Positions 8,097 through 15,032 of a stretch of DNA of 25,311 bases are shown piece after piece. The notes beneath the pieces were generated by a model that made no database searches, was not told the origin of the DNA, and saw nothing but the letters and a program-made list of their open reading frames with translations. Both the position numbers and the translations under genes were made by a program. This DNA comes from Streptomyces sp. NRRL F-6492. GTDB lineage: Bacteria; Actinomycetota; Actinomycetes; Streptomycetales; Streptomycetaceae. The stretch spans positions 1 through 25,311 of the forward strand of contig NZ_LGEG01000279.1 in assembly GCF_001280125.1 (NCBI RefSeq), given 5' to 3'. Numbering within the stretch: the first letter of the stretch is position 1; each line of letters opens with the position of its first letter.

Positions 8097-9274
8097 GGGG
8101 TGCCTCCGGCGGGGGTGGTGGTGTCCGGGTGGTGCGGGGACCGCGGGTTCTGCCAGGGCCACGGACCTCGCGGATCCCGCGGGCTTCCGGGGCTTTGCCG
8201 CTTCCACGGGTCCCACGAGGACTTCCGGGTCTCCTGGACCATCCGGGTCTCCGGGACCATCCGGGTCTCCTGGACCTCCCGGGTCTCCGGAGCCTCCGGG
8301 GGTTCCAGGGCCTCCCGGGATGCCGGAGCCTGCCGGGTTTCCCGGACCTCTCGGTCCTGCCGGGTTCCCCGGACCGGCCAGGTGTCCCGGGTCCACCGGG
8401 ACTTACGGGCCCGCCGGGCCCGCCGGTCTCCCGGGCCCGGCCGGGACTCCCGGGCCTCCCCGGCATCCCGGGCCTCCGAGACCTCTCGGGTCTCCGAGAC
8501 CTCTCGGGTTTCCGGGGGCCGCCGGGGTTCCCCGTCCCCCGGCGCCTTCAGCGCCGCCGTCCTCGCCGTGACCGTCTCCACCTCCGGAGCGGCCAGTTCG
8601 TCCGCCACGCGGCCGTCGACCAGGAAGACCACGCGGTCCGCGCGGGCCGCCGCCACCGGGTCGTGGGTGACCATGACGAGCGTCCGGCCGTCCCGGTCGA
8701 CCAGGTCCCGCAGCAGGTCGAGTACCTCGCGGCTCGTCGTCGGGTCGAGCGCGCCGGTCGGCTCGTCGCCGAAGAGGACGGCCGGCCGGGTGATCAGCGC
8801 GCGGGCGAGCGCGACCCGCTGCTGCTGTCCGCCGGACAGCTCGCCCGGCCGGTGCCGCTCGCGCCCGGCGAGCCCGACCCGGGCCAGCGCCTCCCGGACC
8901 TCCGCGCGGGACGGCCGGCGGCCGGCGAGCCGGAGCGGCAGGGCCGTGTTCTGCGCGGCGGTCAGGGAGGGCAGCAGGTTGAAGGACTGGAAGACGAAGC
9001 CGATCCGGTCCCGCCGCAGCCGGGCCAGCCGCCGCTCGCCCAGCCCCTCCAGGGCGGTCCCGCCGACCTCCACGGTCCCGGAGGTCGGCCGGTCGAGCCC
9101 GGCGGCGCACTGGAGGAGCGTGGACTTGCCGGAGCCCGAGGGGCCCATGACGGCGGTGAAGGTCCCGGCCCGGAAGTCGAGGTCGACGCCGTCGAGGGCG
9201 CGGACGCCCCGGTGGTGGCGGGTGAGTCCCCGGAGCCGTACGGCCACGGCGGTGCGGGTGTCGGTTGCGGTCAT
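8090..9274 (-). CDS. ABC transporter ATPase (MacB/LolD type) with repeat-encoded C-terminal tail
   Basis: 394 residues from ATG at 9274. The ATPase core is complete by about residue 235: Walker A GPSGSGKS (44-51), Q-loop Gln96, signature LSGGQ (146-150), Walker B AVLFGDEP (165-172) and switch His204. The [14 protein letters not shown] stretch is typical of the LolD/MacB class, whose members usually have 220-260 residues. Here about 150 further residues follow, rich in Glu, Thr, Arg and Pro, with copies of ETREV / ETRMV, no predicted fold, encoded by an 18-bp tandem repeat. The stop codon overlaps the permease start, so the tail is probably translated and not an annotation artefact. Start confidence is moderate because the ribosome site is weak. 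Substrate unknown. Confidence 0.88.
   Translation of the reverse strand: MTATDTRTAVAVRLRGLTRHHRGVRALDGVDLDFRAGTFTAVMGPSGSGKSTLLQCAAGLDRPTSGTVEVGGTALEGLGERRLARLRRDRIGFVFQSFNLLPSLTAAQNTALPLRLAGRRPSRAEVREALARVGLAGRERHRPGELSGGQQQRVALARALITRPAVLFGDEPTGALDPTTSREVLDLLRDLVDRDGRTLVMVTHDPVAAARADRVVFLVDGRVADELAAPEVETVTARTAALKAPGDGEPRRPPETREVSETREVSEARDAGEARESRPGPGDRRARRARKSRWTRDTWPVRGTRQDREVRETRQAPASREALEPPEAPETREVQETRMVPETRMVQETRKSSWDPWKRQSPGSPRDPRGPWPWQNPRSPHHPDTTTPAGGTPC
8225..8511. repeat. 18-bp tandem repeat inside the ATPase 3' end
   Basis: Units of 18 bp begin at 8225, 8243, 8261, 8279, 8297, 8315 and 8333, starting CCGGGTCTCC with increasing divergence. A more broken stretch follows, then two near-identical 18-bp units at 8476-8493 and 8494-8511 (CCGAGACCTC start). 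The period is a multiple of three, so the frame is kept. Confidence 0.8.
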
Positions 9275-9325
9275 GGCCCCAGCGAACCGTCTCCGCCGCC
9301 CCCGATCACGACCACTGGCGGGCGT

Positions 9326-9355
9326 CCCGGGGGTGGGGCCAGGCCCACCCCCGGG
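9326..9355. repeat. 30-bp palindrome between divergent genes
   Basis: CCCGGGGGTGGG (9326-9337) and its exact complement (9344-9355) enclose GCCAGG, which extends the stem with a one-base bulge. It lies 52 bp upstream of the ABC ATPase and 71 bp upstream of the DUF2786 gene. An operator or a transcript hairpin are both possible. Confidence 0.6.
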
Positions 9356-9425
9356 AGGCGGGGCTGAGACGATCGGAGCGAGACGGCAACGGACGTGCGG
9401 ACGAGGAACGGGACGCGAGGACGGC

Positions 9426-10574
9426 GTGGGCACCACCATCGACAAGGCCTTCGAGGCGCTGTACGCGAGCGACGACGGGTCGCTCGACGCGGCGGCCTCG
9501 CTGCTCGCCGCCGACCGGGGCGCGGACGCGGAACTGGCCCGGCGGGGCGAGGAGTTCGTCCGGACGCTGTGGGGGCGCGGCTGGCAGCCCGCGGACCTGG
9601 TCCGCACCGCCCGCCGGGACCTGGGGGAGGAGCACGTACGGCTGCTCGCGGACCTGGTCAGGACGGAGACGGCCGGGTACGCGCGGCTGCCCCACCGCTG
9701 GCGGGCGCAGCTGGACGAGCTGCCCGGCGGTCCCGGCCGGCCGGCGGACCGCTTCTCGCACGCGACGGCCGTCCTGGAGCTGTACCGGCTCCTCGTCCGG
9801 CTGCCGCGCCTGGACGCGGTCGGCCCCGCGCCGGGGGAGGCGCTGCCGCCGCCGGCCGCCGGGGAGCCCCGGACGCTGGGCCGGATCAGGGCGCTGCTCG
9901 CGAAGGCGGAGGCGACCGGCTACCCGGAGGAGGCGGAGGCGCTGACGGCCAAGGCGCAGGAGCTGATGGCCCGGCACAGCCTGGACGAGGCGACCCTCGC
10001 GGCGGGCGCGCCGTCCCCGGAGACGCCCGGCGCGATCCGGATCGGGGTGGAGCCGCCGTACGAGCAGGCGAAGGCGATCCTGCTCGACGCGGTGGCGACG
10101 GCGAACCACTGCCGGGCGGTGTGGAACGAGGCGTACGGCTTCTCCACGGTGGTCGGCTTCGAGACGGACCTGGACCCGGTGGAGCTGCTGTACACCTCGC
10201 TGCTCGTGCAGGGGACGGCGGCGATGACGCGGGCGGAGGCGGAGCAGCGGGCGGGCGGCCGCAAGCGCACCAAGGCCTTCCGGCAGTCCTTCCTCCTCGC
10301 GTACGCGAACCGGCTGGGCGCCCGGCTCTCGGCCACGTCCCGCCGGGTGGCCGCCGAGGCCCCGACCCTCCTGCCGGCCCTCGCCTCCCGCGAGGCCGCC
10401 GTCACCACCCGCACGGACGAGCTCTTCCCCGAGACCCGCACCACCCGCGTCCGCGCCGCCTGGGACGAGGCGGGCTGGAACCACGGCGCGACGGCCGCCG
10501 ACCGGGCGGCCCTCCACCCGGACCGCCGGGGGGTCGAAGGCCGCTCCCGGGAGTCCCGACGCCGAGGCGAATGA
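9426..10574 (+). CDS. DUF2786-domain protein
   Basis: 382 residues from GTG at 9426, with a GAGG ribosome site 5 nt upstream. An all-helical N-terminal part (1-125) is followed by a Pro-rich linker. The DUF2786 segment LGRIRALLAKAEATGYPEEAEALTAKAQELMARHSLD (151-187) comes next, then a second domain with PYEQAKAILLDAVATANHCRAVW and a basic KRTKAFRQSFLLAYANRLGARL stretch. The family is found in actinobacteria and some phages, and its function is unknown; no catalytic motif is evident. The gene is divergent from the ABC transporter and lies 34 bp before the FUSC gene on the same strand, so the two could be co-transcribed. Confidence 0.85.
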   Translation: MGTTIDKAFEALYASDDGSLDAAASLLAADRGADAELARRGEEFVRTLWGRGWQPADLVRTARRDLGEEHVRLLADLVRTETAGYARLPHRWRAQLDELPGGPGRPADRFSHATAVLELYRLLVRLPRLDAVGPAPGEALPPPAAGEPRTLGRIRALLAKAEATGYPEEAEALTAKAQELMARHSLDEATLAAGAPSPETPGAIRIGVEPPYEQAKAILLDAVATANHCRAVWNEAYGFSTVVGFETDLDPVELLYTSLLVQGTAAMTRAEAEQRAGGRKRTKAFRQSFLLAYANRLGARLSATSRRVAAEAPTLLPALASREAAVTTRTDELFPETRTTRVRAAWDEAGWNHGATAADRAALHPDRRGVEGRSRESRRRGE

Positions 10575-10596
10575 CCGTTTCATCCCGGATCGTGGA

Positions 10597-10609
10597 TACG
10601 CTTCCCGCA
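10597..10609 (+). promoter_or_regulatory. Candidate -10 element for a leaderless FUSC-gene transcript
   Basis: TACGCT at 10597-10602 ends 6 nt before ATG 10609, and no ribosome site precedes the ATG. This spacing would put the transcript start on the start codon. No good -35 is visible. Confidence 0.3.
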
Positions 10610-12672
10610 TGAGCTGGCTCCGGGCCTTGAAGGGGACCGCCCGCTCCGGGCTCACCGTCGAGCGGCAGCGGCTCGAGCCCTGGGGGGCGGCGCGGGGCGC
10701 GCTGGGGCTCGCGCTCGTCGTCGGGTTCTCGCTCGCCCTCTTCGGCCCCGTCGTCGCCGTCTCCTCCGCCTTCGGCGCCTTCCAGGCGGCCATCGCCACC
10801 TTCCAGCGCTCCTGGCGCCCCCGCCCCACCCTCGCCCTCGCCTCCGGCGCCAGCCTCGCCGCGTCGACCTTCGTCGGCTACCTCAGCGCCGCCCACGACG
10901 GGCTCTTCCTCGCCCTGCTGCTCCTCTGGACGTTCCTGTCGGGCCTCGCCTGGGCCGCCGGTCCCACCGCCGGCCTCATCGCCTCCTCCAACGTGGCGAT
11001 GATGCTGGTCACGGTCACCCTCCCCACCTCCGTGGCCACCGCCGCCGGCCACGCCGCCGTGATCTTCGCGGGCGGCGTCGTCCAGGCCGCCCTGGTCGCC
11101 CTCCTCCCGGTCCGCCGCTGGGGCGCCCAGCGCGACGCCCTCGCGGACGCCCTCGCCGCCGAGGCGGACTACGCCCGCCGCCTGCGCCACGACCCGGTCG
11201 CCCCCTTCGACCCCGTACCGCTGATGACCGCCCGCAACGCCGCCGCCGTCACGCCCCGCCAGGCCCGCCGCCGCCCGGCCGAGCTGCACGGCTCCCGGGG
11301 CCTCGCGGAGCGCATCCGCCCCGTCCTGGCCTCGCTCGCGGACCCGGCCGTCGGCGTCCCCGGGGAGGGGCCGCAGCGGGACCGGGTGCGCGAGCTGCTC
11401 GACGCGGCCGCCGCCGTCCTGGACGCCGCCGCGCTCGCCATCCGCCACGGCGACCCGGTCGTCCTGCCCGCCCCGGCCCTCGCCGCCCTGCGCACCCCCG
11501 ACACCGGCTCCGTCCTCACCGGCCCGCCCCGCCGCGCCGCCGTCCGCCTCTCCGCGCTCCTCGGCGACGTCCTGGAGACCGCCGAACCGCACGGGGAGAC
11601 GCCGGTCCGCACGGGCGTGGCCCGCTCCCGGCCGACCCTCGTCCGCCTCGCCCCCGTCGTCCTCGCCCAGGTCCGCGCCGAGCTGCGCCACGAGTCCCCG
11701 GTCCTGCGCCACGCGATCCGCGTCTCGGTGGTCACGGCCGCCGGCTACCTCCTCGGCACGGTCCTCCCCTTCGGCCACGGCTACTGGGCGCCGATGGCCT
11801 CGGTGATGGTGATGCGCCCGGACTTCTCGCAGACGTACGCCCGCTCGGTGGCGCGCTTCGGCGGCACCCTGGTCGGCGTGGGCCTCGCGACGGCGGTGGT
11901 CCGCTCGGCCCATCCGGACGCGTACCTCTCCGCGGGGCTCGCGGTGCTCTGCGCCTTCGGCATGTACCTGCTGATGCGGACGGGGTACGCGGCGAGCCAG
12001 GTCTGCGTCTCCGCGTACGTCGTCTTCCTGCTCGGCACGGCCGGCGAGGGAGTGGACCAGACCGTACGGGAGAGGGTGCTGCTCACCCTGCTCGGCGGGC
12101 TCCTCGCGATGCTGGCGTACGCCGTCTACCCGGCCTGGGAGACGCCCCGGCTGCGCGGCCTGCTCGCGGACTGGCTGGAGTCGGTCGGACGGTACGCGGC
12201 CGTCGTCGCCGCCGGATACGCCGAACCGGCGGGCCCGGCCGACCCCGTCGTCCGCGAGGCGCTGCTGCGGACCCGCGCCGCCCGGATCGCCTGGCAGGAG
12301 GCGCTGGCCCGCGCGGCCCACGAGCCGGTGCGCCACCGGGGGCTCTCGCACGCGGCGGTGGAGCAGGCCGAGCACGCGCTCGGGGAGTTCGGCCGGGTGG
12401 CGATGCTCATGGAGGCGCACCTGCCCGACCACGACGCCGCGCCCCTCCCGTACGCCGCCGTCCTCGCCGGGGCCCTGCGCCGGTCGGCCGAGCGGGGCGC
12501 CGAGGAGCTGCGGGAGCGCGGGGAACCGGGCTGGGACGACCTGCGGGAGACCGTCGGCGCCTGGTCCGACGACCCGCCGGACCACTTCCTGCTCCACAAG
12601 GGCGCCGTCCTGCTCCTGGAGAGCCTGGACGAGCTCGCGACGGCCCTCTCGGAGACCGCGCCGGGCCGCTGA
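10609..12672 (+). CDS. FUSC-family membrane protein (aromatic-acid-exporter / fusaric-acid-resistance type)
   Basis: 687 residues. It has the two-block FUSC layout. An N-terminal membrane region (about 28-170) includes LALVVGFSLALFGPVVAVSSAFGAFQAAIATF, LAAGPTAGLIASSNVAMMLV-like and AAVIFAGGVVQAALVALLPVRRW helices. A soluble cytoplasmic domain of about 200 residues follows, then a second membrane block starting HAIRVSVVTAAGYLLGTVLPFGHGYWAPMASVMVMRPDFSQTYARSVARFGGTLVGVGLA, which is the family's most conserved stretch. A cytoplasmic helical domain ends the protein. FUSC proteins are thought to export aromatic or related organic acids by proton motive force. The substrate here is unknown. Probably expressed with or right after the DUF2786 gene. 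Confidence 0.88.
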   Translation: MSWLRALKGTARSGLTVERQRLEPWGAARGALGLALVVGFSLALFGPVVAVSSAFGAFQAAIATFQRSWRPRPTLALASGASLAASTFVGYLSAAHDGLFLALLLLWTFLSGLAWAAGPTAGLIASSNVAMMLVTVTLPTSVATAAGHAAVIFAGGVVQAALVALLPVRRWGAQRDALADALAAEADYARRLRHDPVAPFDPVPLMTARNAAAVTPRQARRRPAELHGSRGLAERIRPVLASLADPAVGVPGEGPQRDRVRELLDAAAAVLDAAALAIRHGDPVVLPAPALAALRTPDTGSVLTGPPRRAAVRLSALLGDVLETAEPHGETPVRTGVARSRPTLVRLAPVVLAQVRAELRHESPVLRHAIRVSVVTAAGYLLGTVLPFGHGYWAPMASVMVMRPDFSQTYARSVARFGGTLVGVGLATAVVRSAHPDAYLSAGLAVLCAFGMYLLMRTGYAASQVCVSAYVVFLLGTAGEGVDQTVRERVLLTLLGGLLAMLAYAVYPAWETPRLRGLLADWLESVGRYAAVVAAGYAEPAGPADPVVREALLRTRAARIAWQEALARAAHEPVRHRGLSHAAVEQAEHALGEFGRVAMLMEAHLPDHDAAPLPYAAVLAGALRRSAERGAEELRERGEPGWDDLRETVGAWSDDPPDHFLLHKGAVLLLESLDELATALSETAPGR

Positions 12673-12808
12673 TTCCGGCGGCGTGCCATCCGTCCCCGGA
12701 GCGGGCGGCGGGGAGGCCTCCGCGGCGCTGTACGACCGGTCGGGAGGGCGGCTCGACGGCCACCCGGGCTGAGGGCCCGGAGCCGCATACCGGCAGGTGG
12801 CACGCTCT

Positions 12809-12829
12809 GTGGCGTAGCCACTACGCCAC
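12809..12829. promoter_or_regulatory. 21-bp perfect palindrome upstream of the DUF397 gene, candidate operator
   Basis: GTGGCGTAG and CTACGCCAC (9 bp each, spacer CCA) form a perfect inverted repeat, flanked by an upstream GGTGGCACG. It lies 69-89 bp before the DUF397 start and three bases from the 26-bp motif at 12832. It is short and low in G/C for a terminator here, so an operator is preferred. Confidence 0.45.
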
Positions 12830-12831
12830 CC

Positions 12832-12857
12832 CGCGTGCACGTGCATCTGCTCATGCA
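12832..12857 (+). promoter_or_regulatory. 26-bp motif, copy 1 (upstream of the DUF397 gene)
   Basis: The motif contains the palindrome TGCACGTGCA followed by TCTGCTCATGCA. It matches the complement of 13824-13849 at 24 of 26 positions. It ends 40 bp before the DUF397 ATG. A TATGAT sequence (12876-12881) lies downstream of it but would start the transcript inside the ribosome site, so the promoter position is not settled. Confidence 0.6.
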
Positions 12858-12897
12858 GTGGCATATGAACACAGCTATGATCCGAGGAAGTTGACAC

Positions 12898-13167
12898 ATG
12901 CACCAAGCAACTCGGGAGCTACCAGTGCATCCTGCGCATCACGCGTACAACGGCATGGCGGCCACGGAGCTGCGGGGCGTCGTGTGGCAGAAGAGCAGGC
13001 ACAGCAACTCCCAGGGCTCGTGCGTGGAGTTCGCAAAACTTCCGGGGGGAAACGTTGCCGTCCGCAATTCCCGTCATCCCGACGGGCCCGCGCTCGTCTA
13101 CACGCCCGCCGAGATAGAGGCGCTCCTGCTCGGCGTGAAGGACGGGGAGTTCGACCACCTGGTGTGA
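12898..13167 (+). CDS. DUF397 small regulatory protein
   Basis: 89 residues from ATG at 12898, with GAGGAAG 7 nt upstream. The DUF397 core is clear: LRGVVWQKSRHSNSQGSCVEFAKLPGGNVAVRNSRHPDGPALVYTPAEIEALL (25-77), with the Trp-x-Lys-Ser and Cys-Val-Glu hallmarks. A Met at residue 20 (ATG 12955) is an alternative start, but it lacks a ribosome site. In Streptomyces, DUF397 proteins are encoded near XRE/WhiJ-like regulators, and such pairs have been proposed to behave like toxin-antitoxin or antagonist pairs that influence development and antibiotic production. Here the partner regulator (14074) is on the far side of a convergent RsbW-like gene. Likely role: modulating that regulator by protein contact (inference). 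Confidence 0.9.
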   Translation: MHQATRELPVHPAHHAYNGMAATELRGVVWQKSRHSNSQGSCVEFAKLPGGNVAVRNSRHPDGPALVYTPAEIEALLLGVKDGEFDHLV

Positions 13168-13180
13168 GCGCGCACGGCAC

Positions 13181-13219
13181 GCGTGAGGGCCCCGGCGGTG
13201 GTCGCCGGGGCCCTCACGC
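13181..13219. terminator. Bidirectional terminator between DUF397 and RsbW-like genes
   Basis: A perfect 17-bp inverted repeat (13181-13197 and 13203-13219) with loop GTGGT lies between stops at 13167 and 13226. It is the strongest hairpin seen in this part of the window. Confidence 0.8.
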
Positions 13220-13225
13220 ACGCTG

Positions 13226-13723
13226 CTACTCCGGGCCGATCCGGAACAGCGCCCACACCACCTTGCCCCGGAGCGTCCCCGCCAGCGGGTGCCAGCCCCA
13301 GCTGTCGCTGAACGAGTCCACCAGGAACAGGCCGCGCCCCGACTCGGCGGCGAAGTCCTCCTCGCCGTCGCGCGCCTCCGGGCTCTCCACGCTGGGGTCG
13401 CGCACGGCGCACACCAGGCGCGAGGCCCAGCGCATCAGGTGCAGGCGGACCGGCGGTCCCTGCCCGTCCTCCGGACACGCGTCCGAGGGCACCGCGTGGC
13501 GCAGCGCGTTGGTGACGAGTTCGGAGACCACCAGGGCCACGTCGTCGAAGCGCTCCGACAGCTCCCAGCGGTCGAGCGTGCTGCTGGTGAACTTCCGGGC
13601 CCCGCGCACGGCTTCGTACCGCGCGGGCAGGGCGCAGGAGGCGGAGGTGGAGACGGCGCCGGGATCGATCGGCGGAAGGCCCTGCCGTAACGGCTCGAGC
13701 ACGGTCGATCCATTCGTCCCCAT
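13226..13723 (-). CDS. RsbW-like HATPase_c ATP-binding protein (anti-sigma-factor kinase family)
   Basis: 165 residues from ATG at 13723, with GGGAG 8 nt upstream. The frame is open back to 13846 but without a ribosome site. GHKL-fold motifs: N box SELVTNALRHA (67-77; Glu68, Asn72, His76), an Asp109 in VRDPSVESP at the G1 position, and SGRGLFLVDSFSDSWGW (128-144) as the G2 box. Length and order match Streptomyces single-domain HATPase_c_2 proteins related to anti-sigma factors RsbW and SpoIIAB. No histidine-kinase dimerisation domain is present. Together with the adjacent DUF397 and WhiJ-like genes it forms the classic whiJ-type trio. The protein partner, possibly a sigma factor or the regulator, is not encoded nearby. 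The gene is likely controlled from the motif at 13824. Confidence 0.9.
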   Translation of the reverse strand: MGTNGSTVLEPLRQGLPPIDPGAVSTSASCALPARYEAVRGARKFTSSTLDRWELSERFDDVALVVSELVTNALRHAVPSDACPEDGQGPPVRLHLMRWASRLVCAVRDPSVESPEARDGEEDFAAESGRGLFLVDSFSDSWGWHPLAGTLRGKVVWALFRIGPE

Positions 13724-13823
13724 GCGAGGCACTCCCGGGAATCGCGACTGTGGTGCGACAACACGACAACACGAACGAGTACGCGGCTGCGCGGGCCCCA
13801 TGGTTCCGAATGCGCCTCCCGGA

Positions 13824-13849
13824 TGCAAGGGCAGATGCACGTGCACGCG
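13824..13849 (-). promoter_or_regulatory. 26-bp motif, copy 2 (upstream of the RsbW-like gene)
   Basis: Read on the minus strand it repeats the 12832-12857 motif with two mismatches (one T to C, one A to T), including TGCACGTGCATCTGC. It faces the leftward RsbW-like gene and lies 100 bp from its ATG. Orientation relative to its gene is the same as copy 1, though the distances to the start codons differ (40 and 100 bp). Confidence 0.6.
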
Positions 13850-14023
13850 CCGGACCTGTCCGTTCCTGTGCCTAATCTGTGCATAAGTCGTCCGTCCGAG
13901 GTGCCTTGCCGGAGGGAAACCCGCCCCGTTCCGCCCGCGCCGTGCCCGGGGATGCCCGGAACCCGCCGCCTTTCCGTAATCGAATGTGTACGCGCTGAAG
14001 CGTTTGGTGGCAGAATCCGGGGC

Positions 14024-14050
14024 TCGACGGGGATTCGACGGGGGGTCGAC
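14024..14050. repeat. Three TCGAC sites at 11-bp spacing before the WhiJ-like gene
   Basis: TCGAC occurs at 14024, 14035 and 14046, the first two followed by GGGG. The spacing is exactly 11 bp, so the sites lie on nearly the same DNA face. They end 24 bp before the start codon, just before the GGGGAGG ribosome site. Possible autoregulatory site. Confidence 0.5.
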
Positions 14051-14073
14051 ACCGTAAAGGGGAGGCTGGGGCC

Positions 14074-14946
14074 GTGACCGCAGGCGAATCGGTCGGAGCG
14101 AGCGGAAGCGTGGTGCGGCGCATCCTGCTGGGCTCCCAGTTGAGGCGGTTGCGCGAGTCGCGCGGGATCACCCGCGAGGCGGCCGGCTACTCGATCCGCG
14201 CGTCCGAATCCAAGATCAGCCGCATGGAGTTGGGACGGGTGAGCTTCAAGGCCAGGGACGTCGAGGACCTGCTCACGCTCTACGGCGTCGGCGACGAGGC
14301 CGAGCGCGGCGCCCTCCTCGGGCTCGCCCGCGAGGCCAACGTCGCGGGCTGGTGGCACAGCTTCGGCGACGTCCTGCCGGGCTGGTTCCAGACGTACATC
14401 GGGCTCGAAGGCGCCGCCTCCCACATCCGCGTCTACGAAGTGCAGTTCGTCCACGGCCTGTTGCAGACCGAGGAGTACGCCCAGGCCGTCGTCACCCGGG
14501 GCATGCCCGACGCCCCGCGCGCCGAGATCGACCGCCGGGTCGCCCTGCGGCTCGAACGCCAGAAGGTCCTCGTCTCCGAGCGCGCCCCGCGGCTCCACGC
14601 CGTCCTCGACGAGGCCGCGCTGCGCCGCCCGTACGGCGACCGGGCCGTCATGCGCGGCCAGTTGAAGCACCTCATCGAGGTCTCCGAGCACCCCGGCGTC
14701 ACGCTCCAGGTCATGCCCTTCAGCTTCGGCGGCCACGCGGGCGAGAGCGGCGCCTTCACGATGCTGAGCTTCCCCGAGTCCGACCTCTCCGACGTCGTCT
14801 ACCTGGAGCAGCTCACCAGCGCCCTCTACCTCGACAAGCGCGAGGAGGTCGCCCAGTACCGGCGGGTGATGGAGAGGCTCCAGCAGGACGGGCCGGATCC
14901 GGCCGAAAGCCGGGACATCCTCCGGGGCCTCCTCCAACTCTCCTGA
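14074..14946 (+). CDS. WhiJ-like XRE-family regulator with DUF5753 domain
   Basis: 290 residues from GTG at 14074, with GGGGAGG 8 nt upstream. The helix-turn-helix lies at about 17-72: LGSQLRRLRESRGITREAAGYSIRASESKISRMELGRVSFKARDVEDLLTLYGV. The C-terminal DUF5753 domain (about 95-285) has the typical VQFVHGLLQTEEYAQAVV start and an EHPGVTLQVMPFSFGGHAG segment that is nearly universal in this family. WhiJ-family proteins regulate development in Streptomyces and are thought to be modulated by a cognate DUF397 protein. The matching DUF397 and RsbW-like genes lie immediately to the left. Likely a DNA-binding regulator of these neighbours through the repeats described; which repeat it binds is not known. 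The aldehyde dehydrogenase gene begins 86 bp downstream. Confidence 0.92.
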   Translation: MTAGESVGASGSVVRRILLGSQLRRLRESRGITREAAGYSIRASESKISRMELGRVSFKARDVEDLLTLYGVGDEAERGALLGLAREANVAGWWHSFGDVLPGWFQTYIGLEGAASHIRVYEVQFVHGLLQTEEYAQAVVTRGMPDAPRAEIDRRVALRLERQKVLVSERAPRLHAVLDEAALRRPYGDRAVMRGQLKHLIEVSEHPGVTLQVMPFSFGGHAGESGAFTMLSFPESDLSDVVYLEQLTSALYLDKREEVAQYRRVMERLQQDGPDPAESRDILRGLLQLS

Positions 14947-15032
14947 CGCATCAGTACGATGACGCCACATCAGGCGTACGGGATTCGTACATCAGTCGCA
15001 TCGCGCGGGTAGCGGGTAGAGGGGTCTCCACC

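Larger units (their letters stand above)
13724..14073. other. 350-bp divergent control region between the RsbW-like and WhiJ-like genes
   Basis: No gene seen. It holds copy 2 of the 26-bp motif (13824-13849), a short direct repeat GACAACAC (13757-13764 and 13765-13772), two CTGTGC copies near 13870-13888, and the TCGAC repeats at 14024. A CAGAAT sequence (14011-14016) could be the -10 of the regulator gene, but its -35 is poor. Base composition is noticeably less G/C-rich near 13860-14000 than in the genes. Confidence 0.6.

Noticed and set aside
7978..8571. Plus-strand collagen-like protein (Gly-Pro-X runs)
   Set aside because: It is the complement of the repeat inside the ATPase gene. It has no ribosome site and no other domain, so it is kept only as an observation, not a gene.
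7914..9425. Long plus-strand open frame in front of the DUF2786 gene (over 500 codons)
   Set aside because: It runs opposite the ABC ATPase and permease start, whose motifs are intact. The frame is Ser/Arg-rich, as expected for an antisense shadow in GC-rich DNA. The DUF2786 protein starts at GTG 9426 with a ribosome site.
10402..12906. 834-codon minus-strand open frame
   Set aside because: Antisense to the FUSC and DUF2786 genes; Gly/Arg/Asp-rich with no domain or start signal.
12832..13849. Insertion sequence bounded by the inverted 26-bp motifs
   Set aside because: No transposase lies between them and no flanking target duplication was seen; a regulatory explanation is preferred, though an ancient mobile origin is not excluded.
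13435..14970. 511-codon minus-strand open frame over the WhiJ-like gene
   Set aside because: Antisense shadow: the plus strand carries clear helix-turn-helix and DUF5753 motifs.
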